From Crinalium sp049646245 (GTDB taxonomy: Bacteria; Cyanobacteriota; Cyanobacteriia; Cyanobacteriales; PCC-9333): DNA of 17,692 bases. The stretch spans positions 1 through 17,692 of the forward strand of contig JBARVL010000105.1 in the NCBI GenBank assembly GCA_049646245.1, given 5' to 3'. Position 1 is the stretch's first letter. Each line of letters opens with the position of its first letter. A program made the position numbers and the translations under genes. Of this stretch, positions 13,977 through 17,692 are shown one piece after another. Under the pieces are notes generated by a model. The model did not search any database. It had not been told where the DNA came from and worked only from the letters and a program-made list of their open reading frames with translations.

Positions 13977-14765
13977 ATGCTTAATCTTACCTATAATTTT
14001 TTTATGCGCGAAAACCAACTCAAACGCAAACTGCAACAAGGCGAAGTCGTAATTGGTCCATTTATGAACTGCGCGTATCCTGCATTTATTGAAATTTGCG
14101 GACACGCAGGATTTGACTTTGCCATCATAGATATGGAACATGGCGCTTTACATACCCTAGTAGCTGAAGATTTATGTCGCGCGGCGGACTGCGTAGGAAT
14201 ATCGCCAGTTATCCGTGTCCGCAAAAATGATGCACCACAAATACAACGCGCCTTAGATATCGGTAGTGCAGGCGTACAAGTACCCCAAATTGAAACCCAA
14301 ACCGATGCAGAAGCAGTTATAACTGGCGCTAAATATAGTCCTTTAGGTTCCAGAGGACTTTCATTTAACACCCGCGCTGGTATGTACTCCGCAGCAGGAA
14401 CACAAATTACAGACAAACTTAATCAAGAATCACTGGTAGTTATTCATGTTGAAGGTAAACGTGGGGTAGACAACCTGCAAGAAATTGTAAGTGTTCCCCA
14501 TATTGATGTAATTTTTCTCGGTCCTTACGATTTATCTCAATCTTTAGGTATACCTGGTCAAGTACGCGACCCCCGTGTAGTTGAATTAATGCAAAAATCT
14601 GTCACTACTATCCGCAATGCTGGTAAAGCTGTAGGTACATTTGCTGATAATCCTGAAGTCGCCAAGCAGTGGATTAATGCGGGAGTTCAATATATTGGTT
14701 TGGGCGTAGATGTAGCTATTTTCTTAAAAGCTTGCCAAGCTTTAGTAGAAGCAGTTAAAAACTAA
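13977..14765 (+). CDS. HpcH/HpaI-family class II (metal-dependent) pyruvate aldolase
   Basis: 262 residues, a single TIM barrel. The family makes or cleaves 4-hydroxy-2-oxo acids using pyruvate (or oxaloacetate/2-oxobutanoate) and an aldehyde. Active-site residues appear in order: D52 and H55 in IDMEHG, R80 in VIRVRKND, metal ligand E159 in IHVEGKRG and metal ligand D185 in LGPYDLSQSLG. Their mutual spacing matches what I remember of E. coli HpaI (D42, H45, R70, E149, D175) exactly. That match and the typical family start (MRENQLKRKLQQGE) favour the ATG at 14004 over 13977. A TATAAT at 13992-13997 lies just in front of 14004 and could give a leaderless transcript. The natural aldehyde substrate is unknown; members also act on 2-keto-3-deoxy sugar acids. 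Confidence 0.9.
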   Translation: MLNLTYNFFMRENQLKRKLQQGEVVIGPFMNCAYPAFIEICGHAGFDFAIIDMEHGALHTLVAEDLCRAADCVGISPVIRVRKNDAPQIQRALDIGSAGVQVPQIETQTDAEAVITGAKYSPLGSRGLSFNTRAGMYSAAGTQITDKLNQESLVVIHVEGKRGVDNLQEIVSVPHIDVIFLGPYDLSQSLGIPGQVRDPRVVELMQKSVTTIRNAGKAVGTFADNPEVAKQWINAGVQYIGLGVDVAIFLKACQALVEAVKN

Positions 14766-14784
14766 ATTTAAGTATAAATATCTA

Positions 14785-14932
14785 GCACTTACGCAAGTCG
14801 AAAAGCTAGATCAAAACTAGCCCCCAATGAATTTCAAAGTCCCCCTTTTTATAGGCGAAGCCTTCCCGAAGGGTAGGGGGATTTAGGGGGATCTCTATCT
14901 ATATAGTGCGAGGGAATTTTTTGCATAAGTCC
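14785..14932. mobile_element. MITE-like element with GNACTTAYGCAA terminal inverted repeats
   Basis: GCACTTACGCAA (14785-14796) and TTGCATAAGTCC (14921-14932) are inverted copies matching at 10 of 12 positions. The 148-bp interior has no gene. It contains a small GCTAG/CTAGC hairpin, C5 and G5 runs that can pair, and an inserted-looking AGGCGAAGCCTTCCCGAAGG block. The end sequence also occurs at 13594 and 13609. No clear target-site duplication is seen. Confidence 0.5.
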
Positions 14933-14964
14933 TCAATAGAAAATGTATCGTTTTTGTAACATAC

Positions 14965-14996
14965 TTGACAACACGAAAATTTTTCTGATTTATACT
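14965..14996 (+). promoter_or_regulatory. Candidate promoter of the dioxygenase gene
   Basis: Exact TTGACA (14965-14970) and TATACT (14991-14996), with a 20-bp spacer that is longer than ideal. It lies 63 bp before the ATG, downstream of the MITE-like element. Confidence 0.4.
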
Positions 14997-15058
14997 TGAA
15001 ATATAGAGATCCTTAAATAAAAAACCACAAGGGATCAAAGAATAAGAGGTAAAATCCC

Positions 15059-15724
15059 ATGAAAACATCATTGGGAGCGACTGGCTTAGAGTATGCCTTT
15101 TTATTTACATTAAGACAGGTAAAATCCTTAGATGTAGAAAGTCTCAAACCATTTTTTAATGATTTGCCTGTCGATCCTTATATCAAAGGCAAGTATCGAA
15201 CTAGAAGATTATCTCGCTTTCATGTTTCTAACAATCAGGTAATCAAACTGCCGCATGGTTATTTGTATCAAACGAAACAATATAACCCACTGCTAGGCGA
15301 TATTAAAAGAGAGTTTGCAGAATTAGATGATGAACTAATTAAGCAGCCGAGTTTTCAACAGATGGTTTTAGCTTTTAGTGATTCATGTAAACTGCACCCA
15401 GAAGCAGAAATAGGAGTCCATCAGATTAGAACTGCTTGTTCTCCTAATAATTCAGGTAATCCTGCGCCCGAAGGTATTCACAAGGATGGTTCTGATTTTG
15501 TCGGTATTTTTGCAGTAGATCGACATAATATAGAAGGTGGCGAAACACATCTCTATAGAGCGAAAAAGCAGAAACCTGTTTTTAGCCAAGTTCTTAATCC
15601 AGGCGAGTTGCTATTAGTAAATGACAATGAATTTTTCCACTTTACAACTCCCATTAAACCCGCATCTGAAGGTATCGGTACAAGGGATGTATTTGTACTA
15701 ACTTGTCCAAGTTTGCTTACATAG
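15059..15724 (+). CDS. 2-oxoglutarate/Fe(II)-dependent dioxygenase, isoleucine-hydroxylase-like (PF10014 type)
   Basis: 221 residues. The iron ligands are H141 and D143 in PEGIHKDGSDF and H194 in FFHFTTP; R209 in GTRDVFVL is the likely 2-oxoglutarate contact. The spacing H-x-D-x50-H equals what I recall for Bacillus L-isoleucine-4-hydroxylase IDO (H159, D161, H212), and the EGIHKDG core is characteristic of that family. Members hydroxylate free aliphatic amino acids such as Ile, Leu, Met or Thr, so a soluble amino-acid hydroxylase is the best guess; the substrate is open. The ATG at 15059 follows AGAGG at a suitable distance. It lies downstream of the HpaI-type aldolase, but a MITE-like element and a separate promoter intervene. 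Confidence 0.82.
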   Translation: MKTSLGATGLEYAFLFTLRQVKSLDVESLKPFFNDLPVDPYIKGKYRTRRLSRFHVSNNQVIKLPHGYLYQTKQYNPLLGDIKREFAELDDELIKQPSFQQMVLAFSDSCKLHPEAEIGVHQIRTACSPNNSGNPAPEGIHKDGSDFVGIFAVDRHNIEGGETHLYRAKKQKPVFSQVLNPGELLLVNDNEFFHFTTPIKPASEGIGTRDVFVLTCPSLLT

Positions 15725-15790
15725 TATTAGTAGACATCGACACCAAATTAAAGGTGCTAACCCTAAAACAAATGTAGAGACGTTGTATAG

Positions 15791-15916
15791 TAGACCTCTT
15801 GCATAAATATCTCTGACCCCACCCCAGCCCTCCCCTTAACAAGGGGAGGGAGCCAATTTCCCCCCAAAACATCGGGGGGATAAAGGGGGGTAATTTGGAC
15901 TTTTGCAAGAGGTCTA
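15791..15916. mobile_element. MITE-like element with perfect 13-bp terminal inverted repeats
   Basis: TAGACCTCTTGCA (15791-15803) and TGCAAGAGGTCTA (15904-15916) are exact complements bounding 126 bp. Inside are two more hairpins: CCCTCCCCTT/AAGGGGAGGG, and CCCCCC with GGGGGG around AAAACATC. The TA at each end may be the target duplication. No transposase is encoded; mobilisation would be in trans. Confidence 0.7.
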
Positions 15917-15950
15917 ATAAACCCATGAGCAAAAGGCATCAAATTTTTGC

Positions 15951-15990
15951 TTACATCTGCGTTTATCTGCGTCCATCTGCTTGCATCTGC
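15951..15990. repeat. Four tandem decamers (NNNNATCTGC)
   Basis: TTACATCTGC, GTTTATCTGC, GTCCATCTGC and TTGCATCTGC follow one another with an exact 10-bp period, about one helical turn. Such ATCTGCG repeats are dispersed in many cyanobacterial genomes. Confidence 0.75.
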
Positions 15991-16027
15991 GTTCTAAAAA
16001 AAACTAGAACTTTTGCAAGATAACCAT

Positions 16028-16081
16028 TGTAGAGACGCAAAATTATGCGCTACGCGCAGGCTACGCCAACGCGTCTCTACA
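16028..16081. terminator. GTAGAGACG-family hairpin, possible alr terminator
   Basis: TGTAGAGACGC (16028-16038) and GCGTCTCTACA (16071-16081) form a perfect 11-bp stem. The 32-nt loop holds an ATGCGCTACGCGCAGG-type insert. It starts 5 bp after the alr stop (minus strand), so it probably ends or stabilises that transcript, though a T run is lacking. Confidence 0.5.
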
Positions 16082-16085
16082 TTCG

Positions 16086-17288
16086 CTAACCCACAGCTAC
16101 GCGGGGTAGCCGATGTTTAAAACCACAAAGAATTTCCCAGGAAATTGTTCCTAAAGCTGAAGCCCAATCATCAGCTTGAATCTTGATGTTTCCTTGTTCT
16201 CCCAATAAAGTGACAACTTCACCTACTTGCAAATCAGGTATAGAACTAACATCTAGCATCAACTGATCCATTGTAATTGCGCCAATTTGCGGCACAATTT
16301 GACCTCTAATTAAAACTTTCATTTTATTAGAAAGGCTACGAGGAACCCCATCCGCGTAGCCAATACCAACAACTGCAATTTGTGTCTCTTTACTTGCTAC
16401 AAATTTATAGCCATAGCTAACCCCTGTTCCTGGGGAAATAGTTTTAACTTGCGTTACTCGTGCTTTCACACTCAGAACTGGTTTAAGATTAATTACCTGT
16501 TTTAGATGCTCCGCAGGATAAAGACCATATAGTGCTAAACCTACACGCACCATGTCGTAGTGCAAAGCGCGATCGCTCAACGTAGCAGCAGAATTAGCTA
16601 AATGTAAACGTGGTATAATTCCGGTAGCTTTCAAGGATGCGATCGCACTTTGAAAACGCTCATGTTGCTGTTTCATAACAGTAGGGTCAACATCATCTGC
16701 TGTTGCCAAATGCGAATAAATACTGGCAATTTCTAAATTAGATAACTTCTGTACTAACTCAATAAACTCAGTGGCATCCTGCCAAAAAGTCCCCAGTCGT
16801 GACATCCCAGTATCGAGCTTGACATGAACAGGTAACTTTTGCTCTAAATTCCCTAAAGTCTTTTCAAATGTTTTTGCTTGCTGCGGACTACAGATAGTTG
16901 GTTGCAGCTTCCAATGTGCGATCGCCTGAATTTCTTCTGGACTATTCACCGCACCTAACACTAAAATTGGTACATCAATCCCAGCTTGTCGCAACTCAAT
17001 TCCCTCTGGAACTGTCGCCACACCTAACCAACTAGCACCAGCCTCCAAAACTTTCTGAGACACAATTCTCGCACCATGACCATAAGCATCAGCCTTAACA
17101 ACCGCCATCAGCGCTGTTTGTGGTGATAACAAAGACTTAATTTGTGTTACATTTTGTACCAAAGCCTTTAAATCAATTTCCACCCAAGCGCGTTGGCATG
17201 GATCACCATCAAACTCCCACTGCATACTGGTAATATGCGGATAGCTACAGGGGGAAGCTGTCATATTGCTTGCAGACGTATCTAGCAT
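16086..17288 (-). CDS. alr: Alanine racemase
   Basis: 400 residues. This PLP enzyme interconverts L- and D-alanine for peptidoglycan. The PLP lysine is K65 in AVVKADAYGHGA, and the second catalytic base is Y292 in GTGVSYGYKF. The conserved KLDTGMSRLG (157-166), HLANSAA (229-235), YDMVRVGLALYGLYP and VGIGYADGVPRSLS segments are all present, as is GAITMDQLMLDVS. A Greek-key C-terminal domain ends RLPRVAVG. The protein has about 25 extra N-terminal residues compared with the usual start near WVEIDLKAL. The ATG at 17288 is supported by AGGAG about nine bases upstream. Three HIP1 octamers lie inside the gene. Confidence 0.97.
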   Translation of the reverse strand: MLDTSASNMTASPCSYPHITSMQWEFDGDPCQRAWVEIDLKALVQNVTQIKSLLSPQTALMAVVKADAYGHGARIVSQKVLEAGASWLGVATVPEGIELRQAGIDVPILVLGAVNSPEEIQAIAHWKLQPTICSPQQAKTFEKTLGNLEQKLPVHVKLDTGMSRLGTFWQDATEFIELVQKLSNLEIASIYSHLATADDVDPTVMKQQHERFQSAIASLKATGIIPRLHLANSAATLSDRALHYDMVRVGLALYGLYPAEHLKQVINLKPVLSVKARVTQVKTISPGTGVSYGYKFVASKETQIAVVGIGYADGVPRSLSNKMKVLIRGQIVPQIGAITMDQLMLDVSSIPDLQVGEVVTLLGEQGNIKIQADDWASALGTISWEILCGFKHRLPRVAVG

Positions 17289-17692
17289 ATTCGTTTACTC
17301 CTCTACTCACACAAGCGCAAAACTGCTATTTTGCTATCCGGATCAGCCAACCATAAGCTCGAAATATTAACTAGAAATTTTATCCACAGTTTGAGCTTAA
17401 TACAACTTCCCCAGGTTGATTTTTTAAGCAAGAAATATACCATATATTTGCTATTGTTTATTTTCCTCTACCTGCGGATCAGCTTTAAAGATGTTATCTT
17501 GATCATGTACTCGGTTAAACGGCTTAATCCTACGTGACTACTTACCAGCAGGAGAGACGGCGTGATAAGCTGTTGTGTTTCTAAATTTTATATTTTAGAG
17601 AGGGAGGAGAGAGGAGGGAGGAGAGAGGGGAAGAGGGTTTGATAACTTTTATATCAATTATCATATGTACAATTTAGATGCGCGTTAGCTTA
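17289..17692. other. Spacer upstream of alr, with inverted and dispersed repeats
   Basis: No credible gene; a 68-residue plus-strand frame at 17331-17537 starts at TTG and resembles nothing I know. TAAGCTC (17354-17360) and GAGCTTA (17393-17399) form an inverted repeat that could be an alr operator. CGGATCAGC occurs in direct orientation at 17339-17347 and 17475-17483. Copy B of the purine-tract repeat occupies the right end. Confidence 0.6.
17567..17692. repeat. Dispersed repeat with 41-nt homopurine tract, copy B (runs to window end)
   Basis: AAGCTGTTGTG (17567-17577), purine run 17597-17637 (41 nt), GTTTGATAA (17637-17645), ATGTACAA (17665-17672) and ATGCGCG (17678-17684), co-linear with copy A at 11826-11953. 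It may continue beyond the window. Confidence 0.8.

Larger units (their letters stand above)
15725..16085. other. Repeat-filled convergent spacer between dioxygenase and alr
   Basis: No gene. In order it holds half of the GTAGAGACG repeat (15773-15782), a MITE-like element (15791-15916), four decamer repeats (15951-15990), a second copy of the MITE right end (GAACTTTTGCAAGA near 16007-16020) and a full GTAGAGACG hairpin (16028-16081). A minus-strand frame at 15717-15932 runs through the MITE and is an artefact of it. Confidence 0.75.

Noticed and set aside
15717..15932. 71-residue minus-strand frame in the dioxygenase/alr spacer
   Set aside because: It is the translation of the MITE-like element (PPFIPP...GGLGWG pattern), a known type of spurious repeat peptide.
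15951..15990. Possible CRISPR array
   Set aside because: The period is 10 bp with no spacers; no repeat of 25-40 bp with unique spacers exists anywhere in the window.
17331..17537. 68-residue plus-strand frame upstream of alr
   Set aside because: TTG start, AT-driven hydrophobic composition, no ribosome site; it lies in the alr promoter region.

Overview
The window reads as chromosomal DNA from a cyanobacterium. Three things support this. It encodes the cytochrome b6f subunits PetC (Rieske) and PetA (cytochrome f). The octamer GCGATCGC (HIP1) occurs at about 16 sites, in and between genes. Several genes belong to families I know mainly from cyanobacteria: a DUF1400-type lipase-like hydrolase, DUF3067, and a minimal sucrose-phosphate-synthase-like glycosyltransferase. 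The large number of short dispersed repeats suggests a filamentous or otherwise repeat-rich lineage. I cannot name the species.

Layout, left to right. (1) 1-1555: the 5' part of an IS200/IS605-type tnpB (minus), an imperfect hairpin that looks like the element's left end, and immediately beyond it a VapC-like PIN toxin with no visible antitoxin. (2) 1568-3328: a secreted alpha/beta hydrolase (minus). (3) 3646-6960: a thylakoid/Tat block made of tatC (plus), a DUF3067 gene (minus), then petC-petA (plus) ending at a strong terminator. The Rieske protein carries a twin-arginine signal, so TatC is the export route expected for its neighbour. (4) 6982-8729: a lipoprotein substrate-binding protein of the LivK class (minus) and tRNA-Ser(GCU) (minus), with an unusual cluster of TTAGGAC motifs between them. 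(5) 9200-11716: a small membrane protein with four cysteines (minus), divergent from a CASTOR/POLLUX-type ion channel (plus). (6) 12254-15724: a GT4 glycosyltransferase, an HpcH/HpaI-family aldolase and a 2-oxoglutarate/Fe(II) dioxygenase resembling isoleucine hydroxylase, each separated by repeat-laden spacers. (7) 16086-17288: alanine racemase (minus).

The genes are mostly monocistronic; only petC-petA looks like a classical operon. The intergenic DNA is unusually structured. It holds heptamer and decamer tandem repeats, two MITE-like elements with terminal inverted repeats, three copies or parts of a GTAGAGACG palindrome family, two co-linear copies of a repeat built around a 41-nt uninterrupted purine tract, and several long perfect inverted repeats in leaders. 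I see no CRISPR array, prophage or complete novel multi-gene defence system. The most interesting leads are the TnpB/orphan VapC junction, the TTAGGAC cluster beside the tRNA, the paired purine repeats, the DUF3067-tatC-petCA neighbourhood, and the divergent pair of a CASTOR/POLLUX-type channel and a Cys-rich membrane protein.
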